Below, one piece after another: positions 17,531 to 28,015 of a stretch of DNA of 64,000 bases (within the stretch, counting starts at the first letter, position 1; each line of letters begins with the position of its first letter). Made by a program: the position numbers and the translations under genes. Under the pieces are notes generated by a model. That model saw nothing but the letters and a program-made list of their open reading frames with translations. It made no database searches and was not told the origin of the DNA. This stretch comes from Methanospirillum stamsii (GTDB lineage: Archaea; Halobacteriota; Methanomicrobia; Methanomicrobiales; Methanospirillaceae): positions 62,001 through 126,000 of the forward strand of contig NZ_QGMZ01000001.1 of the NCBI RefSeq assembly GCF_003173335.1. Direction: 5' to 3'.

Positions 17531-18142
17531 ATGGATTCATATCGAAAAAAACATATCGTATACAGAGCGAGAAGAATAATGAATCGTTACCTATCATCTG
17601 GATTCATATGTTTATTCATCCTGGTTTTACTGGCAGGAGTCTGTACAGCTGATGAATCTCCCCGGTACGTAATATACGTTCAGGGCGGTGAAAGTTCCAT
17701 CATTCATGGATCAGAAGGGATAACGGATATTATTGTGAAGGATATCATTCCATATGCCCATTTTTCAGATGGAAAGAAAAGTCTTTTGATTCCTGATAAA
17801 CTATTACGGTATATCACCTGTCCGGTAAATGCAGCGGTTGTCTTTTCCGGTGCTGGCGGTGAATCAGTATCTCTTATAGGGATATCTAATCTGTCGTTGT
17901 CTTATGAAAACAAGGATCTTACACTTCGCGTAAATCCGCTCGGTTTTTACGAAGGAGAGGCTCTGAAATCTTTTGCTAGTGAAAAGAATGAACTTGATGC
18001 TATCAATGTCGAAAAGTTTGAAACCACTGGTTTTTATCTTGAAATAATCGAGACAGGACCTGAAAATAATAACTGTCTGGCTCAGGAAATTGCATGTCTG
18101 AACGCCGATGATATGAAAGCTTGTTTAGGAGAATGTGGTTAA
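17531..18142 (+). CDS. Secreted protein of unknown function
   Basis: ATG 17531 has GGAGGATC eight bases before it, so it is preferred over the in-frame GTG at 17510. The 203-residue product has a TM or signal segment (LSSGFICLFILVLLAGVCTA). A beta-rich mature domain follows (YVIYVQGGESSIIHGSEGI), and the C-terminus has four Cys (NNCLAQEIACLNADDMKACL). The regular Cys spacing suggests disulfides or a cluster outside the membrane. No family is recognised and it stands alone. Confidence 0.6.
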   Translation: MDSYRKKHIVYRARRIMNRYLSSGFICLFILVLLAGVCTADESPRYVIYVQGGESSIIHGSEGITDIIVKDIIPYAHFSDGKKSLLIPDKLLRYITCPVNAAVVFSGAGGESVSLIGISNLSLSYENKDLTLRVNPLGFYEGEALKSFASEKNELDAINVEKFETTGFYLEIIETGPENNNCLAQEIACLNADDMKACLGECG

Positions 18143-18330
18143 GGCCAGAGGAGAGAATAAACCTCATCTTCTCGAAATGGCAAAGTTTTTTCCTGATGGG
18201 ACTAAAAAAAATCCTAATATATCCAGCAATAATTATAGATGAAGGAGGGGTATATTTTCACTTATCATCCGGTTCAAAGAATGATGATAAATCTGTTCCA
18301 GGATAATGATATACAAACCAGACAAAAGAC

Positions 18331-19005
18331 GTGAGTATTATTAGCATATTCTCATCAGTTACCGGAAAAAAACCTGATAAAATTTTAATACCGATGACCT
18401 GTGACATGCTTTCAGGTTTAGAGTCCAGACGTGACCTTGGAGAGGCAATTGCAGATCTGGTTCTTGATTACTCCCCAAGATACCTGACAAAAATGAAGGT
18501 AAATTTTTCTGATAAGATTGATTCTTTTCCGGATGATTATAAAAGAGAACTGGAAGAAACAATAGCATCTTTTTTAGACGGCACATATCAGAAGATCCGG
18601 CTCATGAAGCAACAGGGTAGTTTTTCTACACTTGATACAGCAGTTTCAGAGCATGCAAAAAAGTACTGGGGGATGGTGGCTATTAAATGTCCGGGTGATG
18701 ATATCGGATCCAGGATTCGGTTTTTAAAATATCTGCTCTCCGGGTTTTGTATGTTTGTCCAGGAGATACCCGGTCATCCGGTTGGTATGCCTTTTCCCGG
18801 AGGAGACAAGGTAAATTACATCGACGGGGTATATTATTGTCCGGTCAGAACAAAAGCCCATGATGTTGATGCAGCCCTCTGTCCTTTTTGTCCGGCAAAG
18901 CAGACTCCGGAGGTTGGGTATCTGAAACCTCCGGTAAAGGGAAGTAAACATAGAAAACAGGAGTACATAAAAGATATGTACGATTATCACCATTTTAACG
19001 GATAA
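18331..19005 (+). CDS. DUF2115 (UPF0305) protein
   Basis: The 224-residue product has the features of the archaeal DUF2115 family: an N-terminal helical part (KILIPMTCDMLSGLESRRDL), a C-terminal region with HPVGMPFPGG, VNYIDGVYYCPVR and CPFCPAKQ. The four conserved cysteines suggest metal binding. Function is unknown; the family is largely confined to methanogens. The start is a GTG at 18331; no ribosome site is clear. Confidence 0.7.
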   Translation: MSIISIFSSVTGKKPDKILIPMTCDMLSGLESRRDLGEAIADLVLDYSPRYLTKMKVNFSDKIDSFPDDYKRELEETIASFLDGTYQKIRLMKQQGSFSTLDTAVSEHAKKYWGMVAIKCPGDDIGSRIRFLKYLLSGFCMFVQEIPGHPVGMPFPGGDKVNYIDGVYYCPVRTKAHDVDAALCPFCPAKQTPEVGYLKPPVKGSKHRKQEYIKDMYDYHHFNG

Positions 19006-19275
19006 AACCAGGCACACATAATAATGGCCGGATAAAAATATAATTAAGAGGGAAATTTGATTTTCATCTGCAAAAACCATAATTATCAGTGATATTTCCT
19101 GACTCAATGAAACATCAGTTTTTCTTTATAAGTAACAGAAATAGGTCTCCCCTCATATGGACCTTTCCAGTAAATAGATTTTCAGAAATATTTTACCGTT
19201 CCAGATACATAGGGATATTCACTATCTAGAACCTAAATCTCCTCTCCGTGAGAAGAAAAAATTCAGCGAATTATT

Positions 19276-22200
19276 ATGGAAATCAGCCCAATATCAGTAT
19301 TATATGTAGATGACGAATCTGACCTTCTGCGTATCGGGAAGATTTTTTTGGAAAAAAATGAAGATATCCGTGTTGATATTTCGCCTTCTGCCAAAGATGC
19401 CTTGAAACTTTTACAGTCCGGATCATATGATGCCATTATATCTGATTACCACATGCCCGGAATGGATGGCATTGCATTTTTACAGGAAGTTAGAAGAATG
19501 CCTGGTGATATCCCTTTTATTTTGTTTACGGGGCGTGGGCGGGAAGAAGTCGTAATCCAGGCAATAAATAATGGTGCTGACTTTTATCTCCAGAAAGGAG
19601 GGGAACCAAAGTCTCAGTTTGCCGAGTTAGCCCATAAAATCCGGCAGGCAGTACGGAGAAAGCAGGCAGAACGAGCCGTCCGTAAATCAGAAAAACGCCT
19701 CTACGATATCATTGATTTTCTCCCGGACCCTACTTTTGTTATTGATACATCAGGAAAAATCATCTCCTGGAATAAGGCAATGGTTGAAATGACCGGTATA
19801 TCTCCCGATGAAGTCCTTCTGAAAAATAGTGGAGATGTAGCTTCTATTTTTTATAATTCACACCGTCCGCTACTGATTAACCTCATTGATGAATCAGAAG
19901 AGCATATTCAGAAATACTATTCAAATGTCAGAAGGACTGACAACGCTCTCATGGCAGAGACCGATTTGATCATAGTAAAAGGAAACCGGATAAGTGTATT
20001 CATTAAGGTCAGCAGGCTCTATGATGAAAACGGTGAGGTCTCTGGTGCCATAGAATCCATACGTGACATCACCGAACTAAAAAAAGCCGAGAAAGAGCTC
20101 AGGAAAACGGTCCATGAACTCGCCCTTGCTCAGGAGATCAGTCATATTGGATCCTGGGAATATAATCCTGCAACAGAGGTTTACCGTGGTTCTGTCGAAG
20201 CTCTCAGCATATTTGGATTTCCTCCCAATATAAAAGAGAATCAGCTTGATGAAATCTATCGTTGTATTCCGGACCATGAAAAATTGAACATGGCATTAGT
20301 AGATCTCATCAGAGAGAATTCGGAGTACGATCTTGAATACACTGTGGTTCCGGCTGATGGTTCACCTCCCCGGATTGTTCACTCCCTTGCCCGTGTTGAA
20401 AGGGATGAACAGGGAAATGCCACCCGGATAATCGGAGTTATCCAGGATATCACCAAACGAAAACAAGCTGAAGATGAATTAGCATTTAAAAATCTCATCC
20501 TTACTACCCAGCAGGAGGTCTCTCCGGATGCTATTCTCATTGTTGACAAAAACGGAATTATTCTTGGATATAACCGGAATTTTGTTACGATATGGAACAT
20601 TCCTGAAGAAATTTTGGCATCAGGTGAAGATGAAACAGTGCTTTTGTTCGTTGCTTCTCAAACACTCAATTATGAAGCATTCCTCTCACGAGTCAGGTAT
20701 CTCTATTCACATCCAGAGGAAAAAAGTTTCGAGGAGATACTTCTCACTGATGGAAGGACCCTGGAACGGTTTTCTTCCCCGATGACAGGAGAGGACGAGG
20801 CCAATTTTGGGAGAGTTTGGTTTTTCAGGGACATTACTGAACGAAGGCAGGCAGCTCGTGAACTGGAACAAAAAAACCAGGATCTTGTTGCATCATATGA
20901 ACAACTGGCAGCTTCTGAAGAAGAACTGAAAGCCCAGTTTGATGAACTCGTGGAACGTGAGCAGACCATCCGGATACATGAGACCAGACTTCTCATGGCC
21001 CAGGATATCGGAAATACCGGATGTTGGGAGTATAATTTACAAACTGATAAGATCTGGGGTTCTGCAAAAGGACTCTCTATTTTTGGATTTCCCGGAGTAG
21101 CCGGCGATTTTCCTATTGAGGAGATAGAAGATTGCATTCCTGATCGAAAACGGGTTCACCAGGCCCTGGTAGACCTTCTCATTCGGGAAAAACCCTATGA
21201 TCTTGAATATGAAATAAACCCTGCAGACGGTTCTCCTCCCCGGTTTATTCATTCGGTGGCAAGACTCGAGAAAGATTCAGATGATCATATCATCCGGGTG
21301 ATGGGAGTTATCCAGGATATTACCGAGAGGAAAAAGAGAGAACTGGTTCTGAAAGAGATCAATGAAGCATTTATCCAGGCTCAGAAGATTGCCCGGGTGG
21401 GTAGCTGGATTTGGAACCTGAAATCCGGTACCCTTACCTGTTCAGATGAGTTATACCGGATATTCGGTTTTGAACCGGGAGAAATTGTTCTTGATCTTAA
21501 AATCATCAGGGCACGAATTCATCCGGACGATCAAAAAGATCATGAAATTGTGCTTGAACATGCTATCAGGACAGGATTATTCAGGCCTGAAGAGTACCGG
21601 GTGATATATCCTGACAATTCCATTCACTTTGTAAATGCAAATGGTTCGGTTGAGATGGATGCAGATGGTACGGCACTTCGAATAATCGGCGTTTGTCAGG
21701 ATGTAACCGAACAGAAACAAGTGGCACAGGAACGAGAACGGCTCATCGAAGATCTCGGGGAAACAAACGAAGAACTCAGTGCAACATATGAATCATTGCT
21801 TGGAACAGAGCAGGAACTCAAAAACCAGTATGATGCCTTAGCCATATCTGAAGAGAACCTGCGTCAGACAAATGCCTATCTTGAAAACCTGTTCGCTATT
21901 GCAAATGTTCCGATTGTTATCTGGGATCCCTCATTCCGTATTACCCGTTTTAATCATGCCTTTGAACTTCTTACCGGCAGAACCGCAGAAGAAGTAATCG
22001 GTCAGTCTATCCGGGTTCTCTTTCCTCCTGACCAGGCAGACCATATCATGGAACTTTTACGTTCCACTCTTAAAGGAGTTCGCTGGGATACCACAAAGAT
22101 AGATGTCATATGTAAGGATGGAACGCTCCGGACATTGATCTGGAATTCAGCCACTTTGTTTTCTCCGGATGGAAAAACTCCGGTGGCAACCATTGCTCAG

Positions 22201-24405
22201 GGTCATGACATCACTGAGGAAATACTGCTTGAACAGGAAAAAAATACGGCATTAAAACAGATTCAGAAAAATCTTGCATACCTTGCAATCCTCAATGACG
22301 AGATTCGAAATCCTCTCTCTATTATTGTTGCGTATACAGAAATGCTGGATGATTCGAAGAGCCTTGATCTTATAACCGAACAAGTCCACCGGATTGATCA
22401 GATTGTTGGACATCTGGACCAACGCTGGATGGAATCTGAAAAGGTTCTGAATGCAATTCGTAAACATTATAATCTTCATATCCCTTTTTTGGATGATAAA
22501 AATGTCAACGCTCAGGTTGATAACAGATGGATTTCTCCTGAAACTTTTCTGAAATCGGGTAAGTTGGATGAGAGAGGGGTAAAAGAAGTCCAGGCACAAC
22601 TGTACACAATTCTTGATAGTTTTGTTTCGGTGATTTATATTGCGGATATGGATACCAATGAGATCCTGTATATCAATTCATATGGGAAGGATCATCTTCG
22701 AAAATTCTCCGATCTTCCTTATTATTCAGATATCACCATAGGTCGTGAGAAATCTTTTCTTTCGTGTATGAACTCTTCATCAGATGAATTAGATGCTCCG
22801 GATAAGATTCACCAATGTGAATTTTTCAATCCTCACAATAAATTATGGTATGACTGCCGAAACCGGATAATCCGGTGGAATGACGGCAGGATGGTCAGAC
22901 TGGTGATAGCAACAGATATTACCCCACGAAAACGTTCTGATAAAAAACTTCAGGAATTACATGAGTTTCAGAATGCGGTTATTTCTGATGCACGGGTCTG
23001 GATCATGGCGGTAGATAAAAAAGGAGTAGTCCTCTTATGGAACGCTGCTGCAGAAGAGATAAGCGGGTATTCTTCAGATGAGGTAGTGGGAAATGATAAG
23101 ATATGGGTTCTCCTGAATCCGGATAAAGAAAATTTACAACAGATTATTCAGATTGCAAAAGAGAGCATTGACTCTGAAAGGGGTGTGGATCAATTTGAGG
23201 CTGCTATCCGGACAATTGATGGAGATCGAAAGATAATTTCCTGGAATCTGAATGCGATTCGTGATGATACCGAAGATATTACCGGATATGCCATAATCGG
23301 GATTGATATTACTGATTGGAAGCTTGCCCAATCGGCACTTGAGCAGCAGTCTTCCTTCCTTCAGGTTCTCATAGATACTCTCCCGGTACCAATTTTTTAC
23401 AAAAACCGTGATGGTGTGTATTCCGGATGCAATGCTGCTTTTGAAAAATATTTCGGAAGAACGCGAGATCAGGTAATCGGTAGAACGGTTTATGAATTCT
23501 GGCCTAAACGTGAAGCAGATGTTTTTTATAAAGCAGATATGTCTGTTTTTAATTCCCCCCATATTCAACAGTATGAGACGGAGATGCAGTACGCTGACGG
23601 ATCAGTTCACCAGGTGATGTTTTACAAGGCACCGTTTTTTGACGATACCGGCCAGGTATCCGGACTTGTCGGGACCATTATTGATATTACCGATCAAAAA
23701 CGGGTTGAAGAATCTCTTCGTGAATCAAATCAGAAACTTCGTCTTCTGACCGGGCTGACGCGTCACGATATTTTAAACAAACTCTCTGCAGTACAGCTCC
23801 TTTTGGATATGGCTCTTCAATCATCGGATATTGCCTTCATTCATAAGAACATATCATATGCTCTTGAAGCTGAGGAAATAATTGAGAAGACTATCGGATT
23901 TACCCGGGAATATGAAGAGTTTGGAACTGTCTCTGCAGGGTGGTATCATGTAAGGCCGATTATCGAATCAGCAAAAAAAGAGGTTACTCCTGGTGACATT
24001 TTTATCGATAACCAGATTCCAAAAGGCCTTACCATCTATGCAGACCCGATCGTACGAAAAGTATTTACTACGCTTCTTGAGAATGCAATCCGTCATGGAG
24101 GAAAAATCACCCGTATTTCTATTTCCTGTGTCCTGGAATCAGGAAATCTTATTATTGTCTGTGAAGATGACGGAATCGGAATTCCAAAAGAAGAGAAAGA
24201 ATTGATATTTGATCATGGATACGGGATGAATACCGGAATTGGTCTTTTCCTTTCACAGGAAATTCTCTCAATTACACGGCTCGCTATTCGTGAGAGAGGA
24301 GTTTTTGGAAAAGGTGCCAGATTTGAGATTTTCGTTCCAGCAGATAAGTTCAGGTTTTCTGATCCGGATACTCCATCATACCACAGTCCGGGAAATGGGG
24401 TATGA
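19276..24405 (+). CDS. Giant REC / nine-PAS / histidine kinase
   Basis: This 1709-residue soluble sensor starts with a receiver domain (residues 1-125; D12, D13, phosphoacceptor D57 in IISDYHMPGMDG). Nine PAS/PAC modules follow, each closing with a DIT-like motif. The kinase core lies near 1485-1700: TRHDILNKLSAV with the phospho-His near 1496, then ENAIRHGG, DDGIGIP and GMNTGIGLFLSQ. PAS modules 2 and 4 are near-copies (YDLEYxxxPADGSPPRxxHS). Around residue 1005 a second dimerisation-like helix reads LNDEIRNPLSII, lacking the His. No TM is present, so signals are cytosolic. No response regulator is adjacent. Confidence 0.85.
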   Translation: MEISPISVLYVDDESDLLRIGKIFLEKNEDIRVDISPSAKDALKLLQSGSYDAIISDYHMPGMDGIAFLQEVRRMPGDIPFILFTGRGREEVVIQAINNGADFYLQKGGEPKSQFAELAHKIRQAVRRKQAERAVRKSEKRLYDIIDFLPDPTFVIDTSGKIISWNKAMVEMTGISPDEVLLKNSGDVASIFYNSHRPLLINLIDESEEHIQKYYSNVRRTDNALMAETDLIIVKGNRISVFIKVSRLYDENGEVSGAIESIRDITELKKAEKELRKTVHELALAQEISHIGSWEYNPATEVYRGSVEALSIFGFPPNIKENQLDEIYRCIPDHEKLNMALVDLIRENSEYDLEYTVVPADGSPPRIVHSLARVERDEQGNATRIIGVIQDITKRKQAEDELAFKNLILTTQQEVSPDAILIVDKNGIILGYNRNFVTIWNIPEEILASGEDETVLLFVASQTLNYEAFLSRVRYLYSHPEEKSFEEILLTDGRTLERFSSPMTGEDEANFGRVWFFRDITERRQAARELEQKNQDLVASYEQLAASEEELKAQFDELVEREQTIRIHETRLLMAQDIGNTGCWEYNLQTDKIWGSAKGLSIFGFPGVAGDFPIEEIEDCIPDRKRVHQALVDLLIREKPYDLEYEINPADGSPPRFIHSVARLEKDSDDHIIRVMGVIQDITERKKRELVLKEINEAFIQAQKIARVGSWIWNLKSGTLTCSDELYRIFGFEPGEIVLDLKIIRARIHPDDQKDHEIVLEHAIRTGLFRPEEYRVIYPDNSIHFVNANGSVEMDADGTALRIIGVCQDVTEQKQVAQERERLIEDLGETNEELSATYESLLGTEQELKNQYDALAISEENLRQTNAYLENLFAIANVPIVIWDPSFRITRFNHAFELLTGRTAEEVIGQSIRVLFPPDQADHIMELLRSTLKGVRWDTTKIDVICKDGTLRTLIWNSATLFSPDGKTPVATIAQGHDITEEILLEQEKNTALKQIQKNLAYLAILNDEIRNPLSIIVAYTEMLDDSKSLDLITEQVHRIDQIVGHLDQRWMESEKVLNAIRKHYNLHIPFLDDKNVNAQVDNRWISPETFLKSGKLDERGVKEVQAQLYTILDSFVSVIYIADMDTNEILYINSYGKDHLRKFSDLPYYSDITIGREKSFLSCMNSSSDELDAPDKIHQCEFFNPHNKLWYDCRNRIIRWNDGRMVRLVIATDITPRKRSDKKLQELHEFQNAVISDARVWIMAVDKKGVVLLWNAAAEEISGYSSDEVVGNDKIWVLLNPDKENLQQIIQIAKESIDSERGVDQFEAAIRTIDGDRKIISWNLNAIRDDTEDITGYAIIGIDITDWKLAQSALEQQSSFLQVLIDTLPVPIFYKNRDGVYSGCNAAFEKYFGRTRDQVIGRTVYEFWPKREADVFYKADMSVFNSPHIQQYETEMQYADGSVHQVMFYKAPFFDDTGQVSGLVGTIIDITDQKRVEESLRESNQKLRLLTGLTRHDILNKLSAVQLLLDMALQSSDIAFIHKNISYALEAEEIIEKTIGFTREYEEFGTVSAGWYHVRPIIESAKKEVTPGDIFIDNQIPKGLTIYADPIVRKVFTTLLENAIRHGGKITRISISCVLESGNLIIVCEDDGIGIPKEEKELIFDHGYGMNTGIGLFLSQEILSITRLAIRERGVFGKGARFEIFVPADKFRFSDPDTPSYHSPGNGV

Positions 24406-24672
24406 ACCCAGGATATTACTCCTCATACAATAGGTCACCATATTTTTCATCTGATGATCCGAAAGATACCTGTTGATGATATCAGGCAGATCTTAAATTC
24501 ACACAATTGTTGAACTGAGTAGCAGTATCACAGGCAATTTCATCGCGTGGGTAACAATTGAATAAAAAAATGGTTTAATGGATTTTCCATAAAAACTGTA
24601 ATTTTTCTTCGAGTAACCCACCAGATATAAATCTGAATACGTTTTTTTACTTGACATTTAGAGATAGAAAAT

Positions 24673-25647
24673 TTAATCACTATATATTTTTTCTTTCTCT
24701 ATCGCCTCATTTATCCGGACATCTATCAGGGAACTTACATTTTCGAACCGAATATTTGGCACCAGAGATGTACCCTCATCAACCAGTGATAGAGCCTCTG
24801 ATCCCGGAGAGAATTTCCCGGATACACATTCTTCTATCTCATTGTATACTACGGTGTCAAGACTTTTTACTGCAGAGGCAATCACCGTATCAGATGCAAG
24901 TCCGGACTGGTCGGCATCGGTTGCAATGATGAAAAGACCGGAGAGATTTTGTGCCGTGCTGATTATTCCAAGTCCGGAACCTCCGGAAACAGCATATATC
25001 ACATCGGTATTATTCCGATACATTTCACGGGTAATTTCTCCGGCCTTTTCCGGCATGGAAAATCCGGAATAATCATCAGCAATATAGGATATTGTAACAT
25101 TCACATCAGGATCTTCAGCCCTGACTCCATCCTGAAATCCTTCGGTAAAACTCTGAATGACCGGAGCATTCACACCAGCAATCACTCCGACATTTCCGGT
25201 TGTTGTCTGATTTGCAGCGAGAACTCCGGCAAGATAACTAGCCCCGTACATAGAAAAGGATATAGATTTAACTGACGAATCTAAAATCTCCGGCCCGTCT
25301 ATCATTACAACAGGAACATCAGGGTTTATTTGTGAGATTTCCTGTTCATACCCGTTCATGATGTCCCCCATAACAAGAACCATTGAGGATCTGTTTCCGG
25401 CCCTATCGATAACCGGATCTTCCGGGGCTGAAGAATTCCAAAGAATCTCTCTGACGGTGAGATTAAAACCATCCCTCGCTTTTTCAAGACCTGAAAACGC
25501 CTTCGAGAGATAACTGTAATCACCTTTATCTCCGACATAGACCATGGAGACAATTGTTGGGTCTGACCCGGATACCGGGAAAATGATAAATATAGATAGG
25601 AAAAGGCACATGAGGAAAACAGAAAAAGAGTAATACCGTACTGTCAT
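24673..25647 (-). CDS. BMP-family (PnrA-like) periplasmic binding protein, orphan
   Basis: The protein (324 residues) has a signal peptide (YSFSVFLMCLFLSIFIIFPV) and the two-lobed BMP/Med fold: VSMVYVGDKGDYSYLSKAFS, SFSMYGASYLAGVLAANQTT, GNVGVIAGVNAPVIQSFTEG, and VIYAVSGGSGLGIISTA. Relatives bind nucleosides for ABC import. No permease or ATPase is nearby, so it may deliver to a transporter elsewhere or act as a sensor. It is convergent with the giant kinase gene. The signal peptide has no clear lipobox cysteine. Confidence 0.8.
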   Translation of the reverse strand: MTVRYYSFSVFLMCLFLSIFIIFPVSGSDPTIVSMVYVGDKGDYSYLSKAFSGLEKARDGFNLTVREILWNSSAPEDPVIDRAGNRSSMVLVMGDIMNGYEQEISQINPDVPVVMIDGPEILDSSVKSISFSMYGASYLAGVLAANQTTTGNVGVIAGVNAPVIQSFTEGFQDGVRAEDPDVNVTISYIADDYSGFSMPEKAGEITREMYRNNTDVIYAVSGGSGLGIISTAQNLSGLFIIATDADQSGLASDTVIASAVKSLDTVVYNEIEECVSGKFSPGSEALSLVDEGTSLVPNIRFENVSSLIDVRINEAIEKEKIYSD

Positions 25648-25863
25648 GGAAATATGCTCCTGAAATTGTACATATAATCAGTGATATAAAGAGAAAAATG
25701 GAACGGATTTTTCTTCATGGCAATTTAATACAATCGACAGGTATAATCAATCCCCAAGATGAAATAAGTAGAGATGAGTAAGTATCCACCTTATTTTGAA
25801 AACACAATTGATATAGCAGCAGATATCTTCCGATCCATGCATCACTATTTCTAAAGGTGTCAC

Positions 25864-26871
25864 ATGACAATACAATGTGAATACTGTCCAAGAGGATGCA
25901 GTATTTCAGAAAATAAAACCGGATATTGTCAGATGTATACCGTTCAGAACGGAGTAATCATTGAGCGGTTTCCTTATTCATGGTCAGGGCTAAACCAGAG
26001 TCATATTGAACAATTCCCATTTTTTCATGTCTATCCGGGAAGCCGGTCACTCATGATTGGAACGGCAGGATGCACCATGGATTGTAAATATTGCTCCAAT
26101 GCATACATCGCCAAATGTCCGGTTGAAGAAGTTCCATTAATGAACCTCTTTCCGGAAAAGGTTGTGACCATCGCAAAAAAGTCAGGCTGTCAAAGTATTG
26201 TTTTTGCAATAAATGAACCTACAGTAAGTCTTCCCTCCTTTCTCGAACTTGCAGCTACCGCAAAAAAAGAGGGAATTCTGGTAGGATGCCTTACAAATGG
26301 GTACCTGACTAATACTTCATTGCAAAAATTATGTGAAGCATGTGATTTTCTGAATATCAGCCTAAAAGCTTTAACAGACCAGGAATATGCTGATTTAACA
26401 GGCGTTACATCAATATCACCAATTTGTAATTCAATTACATATGCATCCTCTGTCTGCCATCTGGAAATTACAACCCCGGTATTAGAGCCGATCTCATCAG
26501 AAAAACTCGGGAAAATCTGCCGTTTCATCGCACAAATTAATCCGGAAATACCATGGCATGTATTGCGTCTCCTTCCGGAGTATATGCTTAAAGATGCTCC
26601 ACCGCCAGACATTCAAAAAATTGAACAAATTTTGCATGATCTTAGAAAAATGCTCCCCTACACCTATTTTGGAAATTATGTAGGGGCTCAGGGTCTCTCT
26701 ACGATATGTCCGGTATGTGGAAATATTGTCATAGAACGGATAAACACCGGAACCTGTGGTGGAAGACTTATCGGGTATAATTTATCGAATGGAAAATGTC
26801 CTCATTGTAATACCAAAATCCCCATAACCGGAAATTATGTAGATTGGGAACATTTGGAGAATGGTTCATGA
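25864..26871 (+). CDS. Radical SAM enzyme, AmmeMemoRadiSam/PflA-like
   Basis: This 335-residue enzyme has an N-terminal cysteine set (CEYCPRGCSISENKTGYCQM), the radical SAM motif GCTMDCKYC near residue 70, and INEPTVSLPS. A C-terminal zinc ribbon follows (CPVCGN with GTCGGR and CPHCN). The layout is that of COG1180-type proteins. The Memo and AMMECR1 partners are absent. Its stop overlaps the next gene's start (ATGA), and a BtuCD-type importer follows, so the reaction probably serves that uptake or modification pathway. The substrate is unknown. Confidence 0.75.
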   Translation: MTIQCEYCPRGCSISENKTGYCQMYTVQNGVIIERFPYSWSGLNQSHIEQFPFFHVYPGSRSLMIGTAGCTMDCKYCSNAYIAKCPVEEVPLMNLFPEKVVTIAKKSGCQSIVFAINEPTVSLPSFLELAATAKKEGILVGCLTNGYLTNTSLQKLCEACDFLNISLKALTDQEYADLTGVTSISPICNSITYASSVCHLEITTPVLEPISSEKLGKICRFIAQINPEIPWHVLRLLPEYMLKDAPPPDIQKIEQILHDLRKMLPYTYFGNYVGAQGLSTICPVCGNIVIERINTGTCGGRLIGYNLSNGKCPHCNTKIPITGNYVDWEHLENGS

Positions 26872-28013
26872 GAGCAGGAATTATCAATGCAGGAGGGTGG
26901 CAGACTCATGTAGATATGAAATCCGGCAGGCAAATATCATTATCCGGGTATCTGCCTTCACTTCTCAGCCCTATTTTGGAATCTCACCGGTATCCGGGAG
27001 ACAGGGATTCTGGTGCCATCCCTTGGGTAACCGATGTTGCTCAAGAGATCGTGAATGCCTATGAACCAGAATTCCTCATGCTCGATTATGCTACCCCTTA
27101 TTTTCTCCGGTTTAATGAAGGTATGGAGGGAAATGAATGGAATGAAATGATTTCCGGACTTCTGGATCATGTGTCTGGTTTTTGCGAAATAAATGGATAT
27201 AACCCGGTAATTGTAGGTACCGGAGCGATGATAAAGCACCAGGGAATTATTGATCTGACGGGATTATCCGGACTAGCAGACGCAGGAGGACCAGTTCATC
27301 ACCTGGCAACGATCATGGAACCCTCTGGTAAGGACCTGAATTATCTCCATGCTCATCCACATGTTTCCGGAGTATACTCAAGAGAAGAAATTTTGGAAAC
27401 ATTCCAAATGTCCTTGGAAAATAAAAAAGACATCCCTGACCTTCTCGTAATTGCAAAACCGGGATATACGTTCAGAGCTCTTGGATCCTGCATCAGGCCA
27501 TATCATTTTCTACCCGGACAGAATGAAAAAATTCCGATATCTGGACTTGATTCTTCTGTGCATGATATCACGGATATTTCCGGAGGGGTATTACGATCAC
27601 TTGAATCAGAAAAAACTGCTCTTATCATAATCGAAGGATTAGGTACCGATGATCTTCCCTGCAGAATGGTATCTAACTCCGATCATTGGTACCGGTACAC
27701 CATGTCCTGTGAGCAATACCTGGCAATAACGACGGGTAAACATATAAGTAGCCAGCCCTGGCCTCCGGGATACAGGGGATTCATTCACGACGGAATGAAA
27801 AAAGCCTATCCATTCTCCGGCATAATAGATCAAATTCCTCATGGAACCATCGGAGAAATTTGGCCAGGAAAAAGTGCAGCTGTTGGAACCAGAAGTGTAT
27901 TTACTCATGTCAGTTCCGGAGCGGATATAACAATTGAATGTAAGGTATGTAATCAATATAACCACGGTACCATGGCAATCTTCTCTGAAAAAGGAATATC
28001 CCAACAGGAATAA
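26868..28013 (+). CDS. Unrecognised protein coupled to the radical SAM gene
   Basis: The 381-residue product starts MRAGIINAGGWQTHVDMKSG. It has no TM segment. Blocks that look conserved include DVAQEIVNAYEPEFLMLDYA, NPVIVGTGAMIKHQG, DAGGPVHHLATIMEPSGKD, LLVIAKPGYTFRALGSCIRP and KTALIIIEGLGTDDLPC. Several His, Asp and Cys residues in these blocks could bind metal. It lies between a radical SAM enzyme (4-bp overlap) and a BtuC-type permease (2-bp gap), so it belongs to that operon. I do not recognise the family; a resemblance of IIIEGLGTDD to alkaline-phosphatase-fold enzymes is too weak to use. Confidence 0.7.
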   Translation: MRAGIINAGGWQTHVDMKSGRQISLSGYLPSLLSPILESHRYPGDRDSGAIPWVTDVAQEIVNAYEPEFLMLDYATPYFLRFNEGMEGNEWNEMISGLLDHVSGFCEINGYNPVIVGTGAMIKHQGIIDLTGLSGLADAGGPVHHLATIMEPSGKDLNYLHAHPHVSGVYSREEILETFQMSLENKKDIPDLLVIAKPGYTFRALGSCIRPYHFLPGQNEKIPISGLDSSVHDITDISGGVLRSLESEKTALIIIEGLGTDDLPCRMVSNSDHWYRYTMSCEQYLAITTGKHISSQPWPPGYRGFIHDGMKKAYPFSGIIDQIPHGTIGEIWPGKSAAVGTRSVFTHVSSGADITIECKVCNQYNHGTMAIFSEKGISQQE

Positions 28014-28015
28014 CC

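Noticed and set aside
18121-18306. 61-residue frame overlapping the end of the secreted protein gene
   Set aside because: No start signal and no domain; it is a run-off frame between two genes.
26868-28013. Assigning the unrecognised protein to the alkaline-phosphatase superfamily from IIIEGLGTDD
   Set aside because: Only one short motif resembles that family; the expected metal-binding Thr/Ser, Asp-His pairs and order are not seen.
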